Assembly (NCBI RefSeq): GCF_003664595.1
Contig: NZ_QXPZ01000018.1
Coordinates: forward strand, 1 to 64,000
Direction: 5' to 3'
DNA: 64,000 nucleotides
Origin: Atopobacter sp. AH10
GTDB lineage: Bacteria; Bacillota; Bacilli; Lactobacillales; Aerococcaceae
The first letter of the stretch is position 1; each line of letters begins with the position of its first letter. The position numbers were made by a program, and so were the translations under genes. The notes under the pieces were generated by a model. That model worked only from the letters and a program-made list of their open reading frames with translations. It did no database searches and was not told where the DNA came from. Of the stretch, positions 9,012-22,147 are shown piece after piece.

Positions 9012-10253
9012 ATGGAAGGGAAAACAGGCAGAGGGAACTTAGTTGGATGGACGGGTCTCGTGTTGACGATGCTCCTTTTAATAACGGGATGTCAGTCTCA
9101 TTTTTGGGACAAACAAGGGAGCAGTGGCCAAGAAGTGAAATTGCTTGCCATTGGGGATAATCTTATCCATAGTTCGGTTTATGATGCAGCCGATGCAGAA
9201 GATGGAGTGATGGATGGGAAATATAATTTTAAACCTATGTATAAGGCGATTAAAGGAAGAGTTAAGTCGGCAGATATTGCTTTTGTTAACCAAGAAACGA
9301 TTATTTCAGGGAAACAGTATGGCTTGTATGGCTATCCAAAGTTTAATACGCCAGAAGATGTGCTGCCTGCCCTGAAAGATACAGGATTTACGATTGCTAA
9401 TGCCACAACTAATCACTCTCTAGATCGAACGGATCAAGGGGCTTATAATGCCATCAAGAATTTTAAGCGCTATAAAATGGATTACATTGGGATCAATGCT
9501 TCAGCTAAAGAAGCCAAAAAAATTAAAGTAGTGAAGAAGAAGGGGATAAGCTTTGCCTTTTTAGCCTATACTTATGGAACGAATGGGATTCAAGCTAAAC
9601 ATGATTATACAGTGAATTATATTGATGCTAAACGGATTAAAGGGGATGTCAAAAAAGCTCGTCAACAAGCAGATATAGTGATCGTTTCCATGCACTGGGG
9701 GACTGAAAATAGTTTTGCTCCTGATGACTGGCAGGTGAAATTGGCTAAAAAAATGGCTGATTGGGGTGTTGATTTAATTATCGGCACTCACCCTCACACT
9801 ATCCAACCCGTCAAATGGGTAAAAGGTAAAGGGAATCATAAGATGTTAGTGACTTACTCCTTAGGGAATGGCTTAAATGGTATGCTAGAGACACAAAACA
9901 TGTTAGGCTGCTTGTTCACTTGTAAGTTCGTGAAAGCAAATCAAAAGATCCAATTGAAAGAGCCAAAGATGGAGCCTATTGTCAGTCATTTTGAACGGAT
10001 TGGTGAGATACCAGTTGATGTGGAAAGTTTAAGGAAAAATGCGCCAAATGCTGATCATGTCAACTATACTTTTAAATTCCGACTCTATCCATTAAGTGAA
10101 TATAGTGAAGACCAACTATCTCGTCATTTTATCAACGTCTATCAAGGTGAAAATGCGCATATGGAAGACCTTCAAAGGTTATATGATCGGGTGATCTCTA
10201 AAGAATTCAGAAAGGTGACGCATGAAAATAAGGAGAAGACGAAGCAAAACTAG
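9012..10253 (+). CDS. CapA-family lipoprotein (PgsA/CapA metallophosphatase-like)
   Basis: The 413-residue protein starts with a lipoprotein signal peptide ending in the lipobox LITGC. The body carries CapA-type motifs: AIGDNLIHSSVY, FVNQETII, TTNHSLDRT, SMHWGTE and IIGTHPHTIQP, resembling the calcineurin-like metal site of poly-gamma-glutamate synthesis proteins. The role is likely at the outer membrane face in cell-envelope polymer handling. Start is ATG 9012 with GGGAGG upstream; the earlier in-frame ATG at 8994 lacks a site. No capB or capC neighbours are present, so true polyglutamate synthesis is doubtful. Confidence 0.8.
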   Translation: MEGKTGRGNLVGWTGLVLTMLLLITGCQSHFWDKQGSSGQEVKLLAIGDNLIHSSVYDAADAEDGVMDGKYNFKPMYKAIKGRVKSADIAFVNQETIISGKQYGLYGYPKFNTPEDVLPALKDTGFTIANATTNHSLDRTDQGAYNAIKNFKRYKMDYIGINASAKEAKKIKVVKKKGISFAFLAYTYGTNGIQAKHDYTVNYIDAKRIKGDVKKARQQADIVIVSMHWGTENSFAPDDWQVKLAKKMADWGVDLIIGTHPHTIQPVKWVKGKGNHKMLVTYSLGNGLNGMLETQNMLGCLFTCKFVKANQKIQLKEPKMEPIVSHFERIGEIPVDVESLRKNAPNADHVNYTFKFRLYPLSEYSEDQLSRHFINVYQGENAHMEDLQRLYDRVISKEFRKVTHENKEKTKQN

Positions 10254-10854
10254 TTATGTCAAGCGAATGGGGAGAGGGCTAGGGGTAGTTTTGACCCTGG
10301 CCTTCTTTTCAATAGCTATTGTCTGTCTTTTGGGTAGGTGGGTATTCAATCCAGCTCCGCCCATGGACCCTGTAAGGCAGGAGAGAGAAGCTTTTTTCCA
10401 AGAATTAGCACCAATGTCAAAAGAAATAGCTAGGCAAACAGGCTTAAAAGCAAGCGTGGGGTTGGCACAGGCGGCTTTAGAGTCAGATTTTGGCAGTAGT
10501 GGTCTAGCTCAAAAATATAATAATCTATTTGGGATTAAAGCAGGGCCTAATGAACCGCAAGTGTTGCTTGAAACCAAGGAGTATGAAAATGGAGAATGGA
10601 TAGAAATAAAGGCTCCTTTTCGGGTGTATAAGTCAAAAGAAGATTGCTTGTGGGCTCATGTGCGCTTGTTACAGAATGGGACGACATGGAACGCTAATCA
10701 GTATCAAGCTGTTTTTCTAGCGCAAACTGTTGAAGAGCAAGTGCAAGCTTTAGGAAGTTCGGGCTATGCAACAGACCCAGATTATACCGCTAAATTAAAA
10801 GAAATGATCGAACAATACCAACTCAAACGATTTGATCAGCTAAATGAAAAATGA
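10222..10854 (+). CDS. Membrane-anchored GH73-type N-acetylglucosaminidase
   Basis: This 210-residue protein has a basic N-terminus, one membrane helix (about 20-42) and a glucosaminidase domain with AQAALESDFGSSGLAQKYNNLFGIK, in which the Glu of ALES is the likely catalytic acid. GH73 enzymes cut peptidoglycan between GlcNAc and MurNAc. It overlaps the CapA-like gene by 32 bases, so the two are co-translated, which suggests joint work on the cell wall. It lacks LysM or SH3 repeats, so it is a minimal anchored hydrolase. Confidence 0.85.
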   Translation: MKIRRRRSKTSYVKRMGRGLGVVLTLAFFSIAIVCLLGRWVFNPAPPMDPVRQEREAFFQELAPMSKEIARQTGLKASVGLAQAALESDFGSSGLAQKYNNLFGIKAGPNEPQVLLETKEYENGEWIEIKAPFRVYKSKEDCLWAHVRLLQNGTTWNANQYQAVFLAQTVEEQVQALGSSGYATDPDYTAKLKEMIEQYQLKRFDQLNEK

Positions 10855-10939
10855 ACATAGGAAAAGTAAGGAAATCATCAGACAAATTGGCGTATTTCTG
10901 CTAAAATGTGAGATGACGAATTCAGAAAGTAGGGATTAG

Positions 10940-12097
10940 ATGAAAGCGCCAATTTTACCTGGACAAGTATTTGGAATTATCGGCGGGGGACACGAAGCAG
11001 TCTTCCTTGCCTTAACTGCAGCGCGTATGGGTTACTCAGTCAGTTCTTTTGTTGAAGATCCAGATGATGCCATGCATTATGTACCGGTGAAGGTCACAGT
11101 TGGAAGTTACCAAGACGAAAAAGCTCTGATGGAATTCGCTAAGGCGACAGATGTGATCACTTGTGTGACAGGTGCAGTAGAATCTCCTGTATTAAATACC
11201 TTATCAGAAGTGACACGTTTTGATCAAAATAGTGATATGATTTATTTAGAACAAGATGCATTTATGGAAAAGGCTTTGTTGGAAACAGCAGGCGTGCGGA
11301 TTCCACGATATCAATTAGTAACGAACGCAAGTGAATTGAAAGAAGCTGTAGAGGAATTAGACTATCCTTGTATCTTAAAATGTTCCCGCTATGACCATCG
11401 GAAAGTGGCGCCATCCGTTATTTTGGAAAAGGAAAAAGACTTAAAACAAGATGGGGTAGAAAAGATTCTCTCGTCGGGATCGGCTCTATTAGAAGTTTTC
11501 ATTGACAAGGCTCAAGTTCTTTCTCTAGGGGTAGCCCGAAATGCGCAAGGGGATAGTGTCTTATATCCTTTAGTTAGCTTGGAGGAAGAAAATTATCACT
11601 ATAAACGAGCTTTTGTACCAGCTCAACATGGGATGTCTGTGGTGATTGAAGCCCAGTCCATGGCTGAAAAATTGAACCAAGCCTTGCAGACGGTGGGGAT
11701 GTTATCCATCAAGTTGCTTTTGAGCCCTCAAGGAACCCTTTATGTGCAACATGTGGCTAATCGACCAAGTTTATGGTTGGATTATTCCATGACTGTTACA
11801 ACAGTATCTCAATATGAAACGCATATTCGTGCTATAACTGGCCTGCCTTTGCCAGCAGTAGAACTCTTTTCTATGGCCATTTCTACGCCAATTCAGCCGA
11901 AAAATATGGAAGCTATCTTCATGCAAACAATGACCAAAGATAACTGGCATATCAGTGTTCATCATTGTGATGATACGAAAGAACCGAATTGCTTTGGGGA
12001 TGCCACTGTGATGGCGACTAAGGCAGATGAATTATACCGTAGTTTTAATGATATTGAAGATGAACAATTCCATTTTGAATGGCAAAAACCCTACTAA
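10940..12097 (+). CDS. PurK-like ATP-grasp protein, probably not a purine enzyme
   Basis: The 385-residue protein has the PurK arrangement: an N-terminal dinucleotide-like GIIGGGHEAVFLALTA, a central ATP-grasp region with PCILKCSRYD and a C-terminal SQYETHIRAITGLPLP, which matches the SQFEQH...GLPLG motif of N5-CAIR synthase. The glycine-rich loop normally reading GYDGKGQ is absent, and no purE or other pur gene is nearby. It precedes pcrA. Related degenerate PurK proteins upstream of pcrA are known in Lactobacillales, as far as I recall. I infer a diverged ATP-grasp ligase or structural relic. Confidence 0.6.
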   Translation: MKAPILPGQVFGIIGGGHEAVFLALTAARMGYSVSSFVEDPDDAMHYVPVKVTVGSYQDEKALMEFAKATDVITCVTGAVESPVLNTLSEVTRFDQNSDMIYLEQDAFMEKALLETAGVRIPRYQLVTNASELKEAVEELDYPCILKCSRYDHRKVAPSVILEKEKDLKQDGVEKILSSGSALLEVFIDKAQVLSLGVARNAQGDSVLYPLVSLEEENYHYKRAFVPAQHGMSVVIEAQSMAEKLNQALQTVGMLSIKLLLSPQGTLYVQHVANRPSLWLDYSMTVTTVSQYETHIRAITGLPLPAVELFSMAISTPIQPKNMEAIFMQTMTKDNWHISVHHCDDTKEPNCFGDATVMATKADELYRSFNDIEDEQFHFEWQKPY

Positions 12098-12118
12098 AAG
12101 TAGATATAACGAAGGATC

Positions 12119-12152
12119 AATGAGTCATAGCTCTGCTCTGGCTCATTTTTTC
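12119..12152 (+). terminator. Intrinsic terminator after the PurK-like gene
   Basis: The stem ATGAGTCA with TGGCTCAT (one G-U pair) is followed by six T. It separates the PurK-like gene from pcrA. Confidence 0.75.
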
Positions 12153-12227
12153 AGTCAGGCTCCTAAAGGGAAGTCAGTTTTGTTGAAGCATAAGTTTGAA
12201 GCATAAGATAGTTAGAAAGGATAAATT

Positions 12228-14486
12228 GTGATCGAGTCTCAATTAACACAGGGGATGAACCCCCAACAAAAAGAAGCTATTTTAACGACAGAAGGCCCCT
12301 TGCTGGTGATGGCGGGTGCAGGGTCAGGGAAAACGCGTGTGCTTACTTACCGAATTGCTCACTTGGTGCAAGATTGTGGGGTAAAGGCTTGGCGCATCTT
12401 AGCGATTACTTTTACCAACAAAGCAGCTAAGGAAATGAAAGAACGGATCGAAAAATTGATTGGAGAGGAAGCAGAAGGCATGTGGATCTCTACTTTCCAC
12501 TCCATGTGTGTCCGTATATTACGGAGAGAATGTGAATATATAGGTTACACGAAAAACTTTTCCATTGCTGATCCTAGCGAGCAAAAAACAGTTATGAAAA
12601 AGGTCCTCAAGACTTTAAATATTGACAGCAAAAAATATCCTGAGCGAATGATTTTAGGGAAGATCAGTCAGGCGAAGAATGACCTTAAGACGCCAAAAGA
12701 TCTAGCGGATGAAGCAGAAGATTTTATTGGAAAAATGGTGGCTGATTGCTACAAAGGCTATCAAGACTACTTGGAAGAAAGTCAAGCCATGGACTTTGAT
12801 GATTTGATCATGAAAACTGTCCAATTGTTTGAAAGTCAATCAGACCGTTTAGCCTACTATCAAGATAAATTCCAATATATACATGTGGATGAGTATCAAG
12901 ATACCAATGAAGCTCAAGATCGCCTCGTAAGTTTATTGGCAAAAGGACATCAAAATGTTTGCGTGGTAGGGGATGCGGATCAAAGTATCTATGGTTGGCG
13001 TGGAGCTAATATGGAAAATATTTTGAACTTTGAGGAACGTTTCAAAAAAGCTAAAACGATTCTCTTGGAACAAAATTATCGGTCGACCCAAACGATCTTA
13101 GATGCGGCTAATTCTGTCATTAAGCATAATTTTTATCGTAAAGTGAAAAATTTGTGGACGGACAATAAGAAAGGCGATCTCATCAAACTTTATAACGCCC
13201 AATCTGAACGAGATGAAGCTTATAATGTGATCCAAACCATTCAAGACTTGAAGGATAAGGGCAATCGTTCCCTAAATGATTTTGCTATTTTATATCGAAC
13301 CAATGCCCAAAGTCGGGTTTTTGAAGATGCCCTATTGAGGTCGTCTATCCCTTATCGCTTAATCGGGGGGCAACGCTTCTTTGATCGAAAAGAAGTCAAA
13401 GACATCTTGGCCTATCTCAAATTAGCCGTCAATCCTCTAGATAATCTGAGTTTCACTCGAGTAATAAACGAACCTAAACGTGGGGTTGGACCAGCAAGTT
13501 TGGAAAAATTAGCTAATTATGCTACCCAAGCAGGACTAAGTTTATTAGAAGCAGCAGGTCAAGATGTAAAAGGAATGGGTGCAAAAGCTAAGGCATCTCT
13601 AAAAGAATTTGCTGACCTGATTCAAAGGATTAGAAGATTAAGTGAAGAAAAATCACTGAAAGAATTACTGCAAGAAACGATGGAAATTTCCGGTTATAGT
13701 CATATGCTCAAGAGCCAAGAAGATTTAGAAGGGCAAAGTCGACTAGAAAACTTGGAAGAATTATTATCTGCAGCTTCTCAGTTTGAGCAACACGCTGACC
13801 CTGATAGTGAAGAGAGCTTATTGGTTCAATTTTTAACCGACTTAGCTTTAGTGACGGATAATCAAGAAGAGGAAGAAGTGGACGAGAAAGTCACTTTAAT
13901 GACCCTTCATGCTGCTAAGGGATTAGAGTTTCCAGTCGTCTTTTTAGTTGGCTTGGAGGAGGGCATTTTCCCTCTAGGTCGTGCCGTGGAAGATCCAGAC
14001 GAGTTAGAAGAAGAACGACGACTTGCTTATGTTGGAATTACTCGAGCAGAAGAAGCGCTCTATCTATCAAGAGCTTACAGTCGGATGATGTATGGTCAAA
14101 CAAAGACCAATAGAAAGTCTCGCTTCTTAGATGAAATTGATGCGAATTTGATTGAACAGCCAGAAGAAGAGACTTGGGTCAGCTTTAAAAGAACTAGCCC
14201 AGCGCATGAAACGAAGATGCCTTCTCCATATGCCAATCGAAAGGAAAAGAGTCTACAGCGGTCTTCTAGCTTTATGACACGAGGCAAGGCGACAGTGAAA
14301 ACACCATCTGATGTGGCGACTGGACACTACCAGGCTGGTGACAAGGTGAAGCACAAAAAATGGGGAATGGGAACCGTTGTGAAAGTAACCGGAGCAGGTA
14401 ACGATCAACAAATTGATGTGGCCTTTCCTAATGGGGTAGGGGTCAAACGCTTATTGGCTGCTTTTGCACCACTCAGCAAAGTCTAA
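12228..14486 (+). CDS. pcrA: ATP-dependent DNA helicase PcrA (UvrD/Rep family)
   Basis: The 752-residue SF1A helicase contains the full motif set: Walker A AGAGSGKT (about 31-38), AITFTNKAAKEM, DEYQDTNEAQ, QSIYGWRGA, LEQNYRS, VTLMTLHAAKGLEF and EERRLAYVGITRA. The C-terminal tail VKHKKWGMGTVVKV is the PcrA RNA-polymerase-binding Tudor-like segment. PcrA removes obstacles from DNA, including transcription complexes and RecA. GTG start. It heads the conserved pcrA-ligA-camS-gatCAB block. Confidence 0.96.
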   Translation: MIESQLTQGMNPQQKEAILTTEGPLLVMAGAGSGKTRVLTYRIAHLVQDCGVKAWRILAITFTNKAAKEMKERIEKLIGEEAEGMWISTFHSMCVRILRRECEYIGYTKNFSIADPSEQKTVMKKVLKTLNIDSKKYPERMILGKISQAKNDLKTPKDLADEAEDFIGKMVADCYKGYQDYLEESQAMDFDDLIMKTVQLFESQSDRLAYYQDKFQYIHVDEYQDTNEAQDRLVSLLAKGHQNVCVVGDADQSIYGWRGANMENILNFEERFKKAKTILLEQNYRSTQTILDAANSVIKHNFYRKVKNLWTDNKKGDLIKLYNAQSERDEAYNVIQTIQDLKDKGNRSLNDFAILYRTNAQSRVFEDALLRSSIPYRLIGGQRFFDRKEVKDILAYLKLAVNPLDNLSFTRVINEPKRGVGPASLEKLANYATQAGLSLLEAAGQDVKGMGAKAKASLKEFADLIQRIRRLSEEKSLKELLQETMEISGYSHMLKSQEDLEGQSRLENLEELLSAASQFEQHADPDSEESLLVQFLTDLALVTDNQEEEEVDEKVTLMTLHAAKGLEFPVVFLVGLEEGIFPLGRAVEDPDELEEERRLAYVGITRAEEALYLSRAYSRMMYGQTKTNRKSRFLDEIDANLIEQPEEETWVSFKRTSPAHETKMPSPYANRKEKSLQRSSSFMTRGKATVKTPSDVATGHYQAGDKVKHKKWGMGTVVKVTGAGNDQQIDVAFPNGVGVKRLLAAFAPLSKV

Positions 14487-14558
14487 AGTTTTAAAAGAGT
14501 GGGCCTTAATGAGGACTAGTCAATGACACGACTTCTCCAAATAACGTTTAAGCAGTAA

Positions 14559-17674
<3,116 letters not shown>

Positions 17675-17715
17675 GGAGAAACAAGACAAAGAGTCTTAAA
17701 AAGGAGAGACGGCAA

Positions 17716-18018
17716 ATGGAATTATCAAAAGAGGACATTCAGCATGTTGCGCAACTGGCCAAACTGTCCATCTCAGAAGATGATATCGATCAATTCACCA
17801 AAGATATGCGAAATATTATCCATATGGTGGAAGAACTCGAACAAGTTGATACGACAGGGGTGGCTTTAACGACTCACGGACAAGCAATTGAAAATGTGTA
17901 TCGTGAAGATGAAGTGAGCCTAGTTAACGATCGGGACGAACTCCTTAAAAATGTGCCAACGCAGCAAGATGGAATGATCCAAGTGCCTGCAATGTTAGAA
18001 GGAGGAAGCCAAGCGTGA
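17716..18018 (+). CDS. gatC: Asp/Glu-tRNA amidotransferase subunit C
   Basis: The 100-residue protein has the GatC pattern: [14 protein letters not shown] near the start and [17 protein letters not shown] near the end. GatC wraps around GatA and stabilises the GatCAB complex that converts misacylated Glu-tRNA(Gln) or Asp-tRNA(Asn) to the amidated forms. Its stop overlaps the gatA start. Confidence 0.95.
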   Translation: MELSKEDIQHVAQLAKLSISEDDIDQFTKDMRNIIHMVEELEQVDTTGVALTTHGQAIENVYREDEVSLVNDRDELLKNVPTQQDGMIQVPAMLEGGSQA

Positions 18019-19466
18019 GAATTAGTGAAAGAACTTTAGTTGAGATGCATCGTGGCCTTTATGAAAAGGAATTTACTTCTGTAGAGCTCACTCAAGATGC
18101 CTTGGATTTGGTAGCAGAACGTGATCAAGTCATTGATGCTTTTTTAGCTATTGATAAAGAAGCCGCTCTTAGTCAAGCAAGGGCTGCAGATGAACGGGGC
18201 TATAGTGAAGCTTTTAGCCTTAATGGGATTCCAATTGGGATTAAAGACAACATTGTGACCAAAGATTTAACGACTACAGCTGCCAGTAAGATTTTGGAAA
18301 ACTTTGTGCCAATTTATGATGCAACAGTTGTTCAAAAATTAAAAGATGCAGGTGCTGTGATCATCGGAAAATTGAACTTAGACGAATTCGCAATGGGGTC
18401 TTCTACAGAAACTTCCTATTTCAAAAAGACTAAGAATGCTTGGAATCAAGACTATGTACCAGGGGGATCTTCTGGTGGTTCTGCTGCTGCGGTTGGATCT
18501 AGAATGTTGGCAGGGTCTTTAGGGAGTGATACAGGTGGTTCGATTCGCCAACCAGCTCTCTACAATGGTGTAGTGGGGATGAAGCCAACCTATGGACGAG
18601 TTTCACGTTATGGCTTGATTGCCTTTGCGTCAAGTTTGGATCAAATCGGTCCAATGACACGAACGGTGACAGATAATGCCCATTTATTGGAAGCTATCTG
18701 TGGCCTAGACAAAATGGACTCTACTTCCTCGCCAAAAGAAGTACCTCACTTTGCAGATCTTATTAATCCTGATATTAAAGGGCTTAAAGTGGGTCTACCA
18801 AAAGAATTCATGACGGATGCTGTGTCAGAAGAAACACGCAAAAATGTGGAAGATGTCAAAAAACGTTTAGAAGCTTTGGGGGCTAGTGTTCAAGAAATAA
18901 GCTTACCACACGCTCTTTATGGGATATCTGTCTACTATGTTTTGGCTAGCTCTGAGGCCAGCTCGAATTTACAACGCTTTGACGGGATTCGCTATGGCTT
19001 CCGTGCTGACCATGTGAAAAACCTTGAAGAACTCTTCGTTAAAACGCGTTCAGAAGGATTCGGTAAAGAAGTGAAACGTCGGATTATGTTAGGTACTTTT
19101 TCTCTTTCTTCTGGCTATTATGATGCTTACTTTAAAAAGGCTGCCCAAGTAAGAACCTTGATTAAAGAAGATTTTGCCAAAGCATTTTCGGATATTGACC
19201 TGATTTTGGCTCCTGTATCACCAGATGTAGCCTTTAAGTTTGGTCAAAACGCTGACGACCCAGTGAAAATGTATATGGCAGACTTGTTGACCATTCCAGT
19301 GAATTTGGCAGGATTACCATCTTTGGCCTTACCTACACAATTGAATGCCAAAGGACTACCAATGGGGATTCAATTGATAGGACCTGCTTTCGATGAACAA
19401 ACGCTTTATAATGTTGGTTATGCTTTGGAACAAGATCTAAAGTTTACAGACCAAGCAGAATTTTAG
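18015..19466 (+). CDS. gatA: Asp/Glu-tRNA amidotransferase subunit A
   Basis: This 483-residue amidase-signature enzyme releases ammonia from glutamine for transamidation. The Ser-Ser-Lys triad is visible in [19 protein letters not shown] and [12 protein letters not shown]. The GTG start overlaps gatC. Length and order are standard for Firmicutes gatCAB. Confidence 0.97.
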   Translation: MRISERTLVEMHRGLYEKEFTSVELTQDALDLVAERDQVIDAFLAIDKEAALSQARAADERGYSEAFSLNGIPIGIKDNIVTKDLTTTAASKILENFVPIYDATVVQKLKDAGAVIIGKLNLDEFAMGSSTETSYFKKTKNAWNQDYVPGGSSGGSAAAVGSRMLAGSLGSDTGGSIRQPALYNGVVGMKPTYGRVSRYGLIAFASSLDQIGPMTRTVTDNAHLLEAICGLDKMDSTSSPKEVPHFADLINPDIKGLKVGLPKEFMTDAVSEETRKNVEDVKKRLEALGASVQEISLPHALYGISVYYVLASSEASSNLQRFDGIRYGFRADHVKNLEELFVKTRSEGFGKEVKRRIMLGTFSLSSGYYDAYFKKAAQVRTLIKEDFAKAFSDIDLILAPVSPDVAFKFGQNADDPVKMYMADLLTIPVNLAGLPSLALPTQLNAKGLPMGIQLIGPAFDEQTLYNVGYALEQDLKFTDQAEF

Positions 19467-19476
19467 GAGGTACGGC

Positions 19477-20907
19477 ATGAATTTTGAAACAATTATTGGG
19501 CTTGAAGTCCACGTGGAATTAAAAACCAATACCAAGATTTTTTCCGGCTCTCCAGTCGCCTACGGGAGCGAACCCAATACCAATACCAATGTGGTGGACT
19601 GGGCCTATCCAGGGGTTCTACCTGTCTTGAACAAACAAGTCGTCGAATTAGGTATGCGAGCTGCAATGGCCTTACATTGCAAAATCAATCAAGAAACACA
19701 CTTTGACCGTAAAAATTATTTCTACCCCGACAATCCAAAAGCTTATCAAATATCTCAGTTAGATAAACCAATTGGCTATGATGGTTATATCGATATAGAA
19801 GTTGGAGGAAAGAAAAAACGGATTCGTATCGAGAGAATCCACATGGAAGAAGATGCAGGTAAGAATATGCATGGGGTTAACGGCCATTCATTAGTCGATT
19901 TAAACCGGCAAGGGACGCCTTTAGTAGAAATTGTTTCTGAAGCCGATATGAGAAGCCCTGAAGAAGCCTATGCTTATTTAGAAGCTTTACGTGAACGTAT
20001 CCTCTTTACCGGAGTCTCTGATGTCCGTATGGAAGAAGGTTCTATGAGGTGTGATGCCAACCTTTCATTACGTCCTTATGGGCAAGAGAAATTCGGGGTT
20101 AAAACAGAATTGAAGAATTTAAATTCCTTCAACAATGTGAAGAAGGGATTAGCTTACGAAGAAAAACGACAAGCCAATGTGTTGAGAAGTGGAGGCATTA
20201 TCCAACAAGAAACTCGTCGATTTGATGAATCTACTGGAACAACTATCTTGATGCGGGTCAAAGAAGGAGCCAGTGATTACCGTTACTTCCCAGAACCAGA
20301 CGTGCCACCATTGACAATTTCCGATGAATGGGTACAAAAAGTTCGTGATAACTTCCCAGAAATGCCTGAAGAACGCCGGGCACGCTACACTGGACAATAT
20401 GGTTTGCCTGATTATGATGCGATGGTATTGACACTATCTTTAGATATGGCGAACTTCTTTGATGAAACGGTTGCTTCTGGGGCAGATCCTAAGTCGGCTT
20501 CTAACTGGCTAATGGGAGAAGTTTCCGCCTATATGAATAGCGAGCACCTTGAACTGAAAGAAACTAAATTAACACCGAATAACCTCGCTCAAATGATTAA
20601 TTTGATCGAAGATGGAACTATTTCTTCTAAGATGGCTAAAAAAGTTTTCCGCCTTTTAGCGACTGAAGGTGGAGATCCTAAAGAAGTCGTTGTCAAACAT
20701 GGCATGGTGCAATTAAGTGATCCAGCAAAATTATTGCCAATCATTAGGGAAATTCTCGATCAAAACCAACAATCTATTGACGATTACAAGAATGGGAAAG
20801 ACCGTGCTAAAGGCTTCTTGGTTGGCCAAATCATGAAGAAGACAAAGGGTCAAGCTAACCCAGGCGTGGTTAATCAACTATTAGCTGAAGAAATGGCAAA
20901 ACGCTAA
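19477..20907 (+). CDS. gatB: Asp/Glu-tRNA amidotransferase subunit B
   Basis: The 476-residue kinase/transamidase subunit has the GatB signature [20 protein letters not shown], the metal-site segment YYFPDNPK-like [14 protein letters not shown], and the C-terminal YqeY-like helical domain ending [11 protein letters not shown]. It phosphorylates and amidates the misacylated tRNA. It follows gatA by ten bases with AGGAGG in the gap. Confidence 0.97.
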   Translation: MNFETIIGLEVHVELKTNTKIFSGSPVAYGSEPNTNTNVVDWAYPGVLPVLNKQVVELGMRAAMALHCKINQETHFDRKNYFYPDNPKAYQISQLDKPIGYDGYIDIEVGGKKKRIRIERIHMEEDAGKNMHGVNGHSLVDLNRQGTPLVEIVSEADMRSPEEAYAYLEALRERILFTGVSDVRMEEGSMRCDANLSLRPYGQEKFGVKTELKNLNSFNNVKKGLAYEEKRQANVLRSGGIIQQETRRFDESTGTTILMRVKEGASDYRYFPEPDVPPLTISDEWVQKVRDNFPEMPEERRARYTGQYGLPDYDAMVLTLSLDMANFFDETVASGADPKSASNWLMGEVSAYMNSEHLELKETKLTPNNLAQMINLIEDGTISSKMAKKVFRLLATEGGDPKEVVVKHGMVQLSDPAKLLPIIREILDQNQQSIDDYKNGKDRAKGFLVGQIMKKTKGQANPGVVNQLLAEEMAKR

Positions 20908-20929
20908 AAAAGTGAAGGAAGGTGACGGC

Positions 20930-21922
20930 GTGAAAGCGCGCTTGATCTATAATCCTAGCTCTGGACGTGAGGCTTTAAAACCTTACTTGATGGACATTTT
21001 GGATATTTTAGAAAGGGGCGGTTATGAAACTAGCGCCTTTCGCACCACAGCCGAACCATTATCGGCGCAGAAAGAAGCACGAAGAGCAGGGCTTGCAGGC
21101 TTTGATTTAGTGGTTGCAGCAGGAGGAGACGGCACCATTAATGAAGTGGTATCTGGTTTAGCACCATTAAAAGAAAGACCCAATTTAGGCATTATTCCTG
21201 CTGGTACTACCAATGACTATGCAAGGGCACTCAACATTCCTCGAGACGATGTGTTAGAAGCAGCAAAATTGATTGTTCGAAGTAACCCAATGGCAGTTGA
21301 TGTAGGACAAGTCAATGATAAGTACTTTATTAACATTGCAGCAGGTGGCTATTTAACGGACTTAACCTATGATGTCCCAGCCAAACTTAAAACAGTCTTT
21401 GGTTACTTGGCTTATTTGGTTAAAGGTGCTGAAAAATTGCCACAAATACGCCCAATGATGGTTCGAGTTCAACACGATCAGGGCATTTATGAAGGGATGG
21501 CCTCCATGTTTTTCGTCGCCCTGACGAACTCTATTGGTGGTTTCGAACAAATTGTCCCAGACGCTAATCTGACCGATGGGATGTTTACTCTCCTAGTGGT
21601 AAAAACTGCGAATTTGTTTGATATAGCTCACATGGTCAATCAAATGTTTTTAGGAGGCAAACACATCAACAACCCTAATATTCTTTATGTAAAAACACGC
21701 TTTATTCGTGTAGAAGCCATTGACGGAAGTCGTTTAATGTTGAACGTGGATGGAGAATATGGTGGGGATGCTCCGGCAGTCTTTAGAAATTTGCAACAAC
21801 ATCTCAAAATTTATAATAATCTCAGCCATTACAACTTGGTTACCCCTAATGATATGCAGTTGAAAGAAGCAGAACGGCAGTTTAAAGAGGAAATGGCACG
21901 ACTAGAAGAAAATGATGCTTAA
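20930..21922 (+). CDS. dgkB: Diacylglycerol kinase (DgkB/YegS family)
   Basis: The 330-residue lipid kinase has the catalytic-domain motif AAGGDGTINEVVSGL, PNLGIIPAGTTNDYARAL and a C-terminal beta-sandwich with LMLNVDGEYGG. It recycles diacylglycerol, the by-product of lipoteichoic acid synthesis, so it is functionally tied to LtaS-type activity upstream. The GTG at 20930 has AAGGAAGGTG upstream; an earlier in-frame GTG at 20912 does not. It ends the gat operon. Confidence 0.92.
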   Translation: MKARLIYNPSSGREALKPYLMDILDILERGGYETSAFRTTAEPLSAQKEARRAGLAGFDLVVAAGGDGTINEVVSGLAPLKERPNLGIIPAGTTNDYARALNIPRDDVLEAAKLIVRSNPMAVDVGQVNDKYFINIAAGGYLTDLTYDVPAKLKTVFGYLAYLVKGAEKLPQIRPMMVRVQHDQGIYEGMASMFFVALTNSIGGFEQIVPDANLTDGMFTLLVVKTANLFDIAHMVNQMFLGGKHINNPNILYVKTRFIRVEAIDGSRLMLNVDGEYGGDAPAVFRNLQQHLKIYNNLSHYNLVTPNDMQLKEAERQFKEEMARLEENDA

Positions 21923-22046
21923 CTAGCGACTAGGCAAGTGATTTTTAGGAAGTAAAGAGAAATGAATCCGTAAGTAGCCAAGCTTTGTATAGAACCTTCC
22001 TTACTTGTTTGAACTAGTGAAAGACCTAGTGGATCTTAAGGATAGG

Positions 22047-22071
22047 AAAAGGGGGAAATCCCCTTTCTTGT
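22047..22071 (+). terminator. Intrinsic terminator after dgkB
   Basis: The stem AAAGGGG with CCCCTTT around GAAAT is followed by CTTG, a short T tract. It lies in the 225-base gap before rlmD and is the only clear feature there apart from a second small GGGG/CCCC hairpin at about 22114-22127. Confidence 0.55.
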
Positions 22072-22147
22072 TGCTAGTATGGAAGAGTAAAGAGATTCGC
22101 AAGGATCGAAAAGTGGGGGAAGCCCCTTAATTAAAGGAGAATGAATC

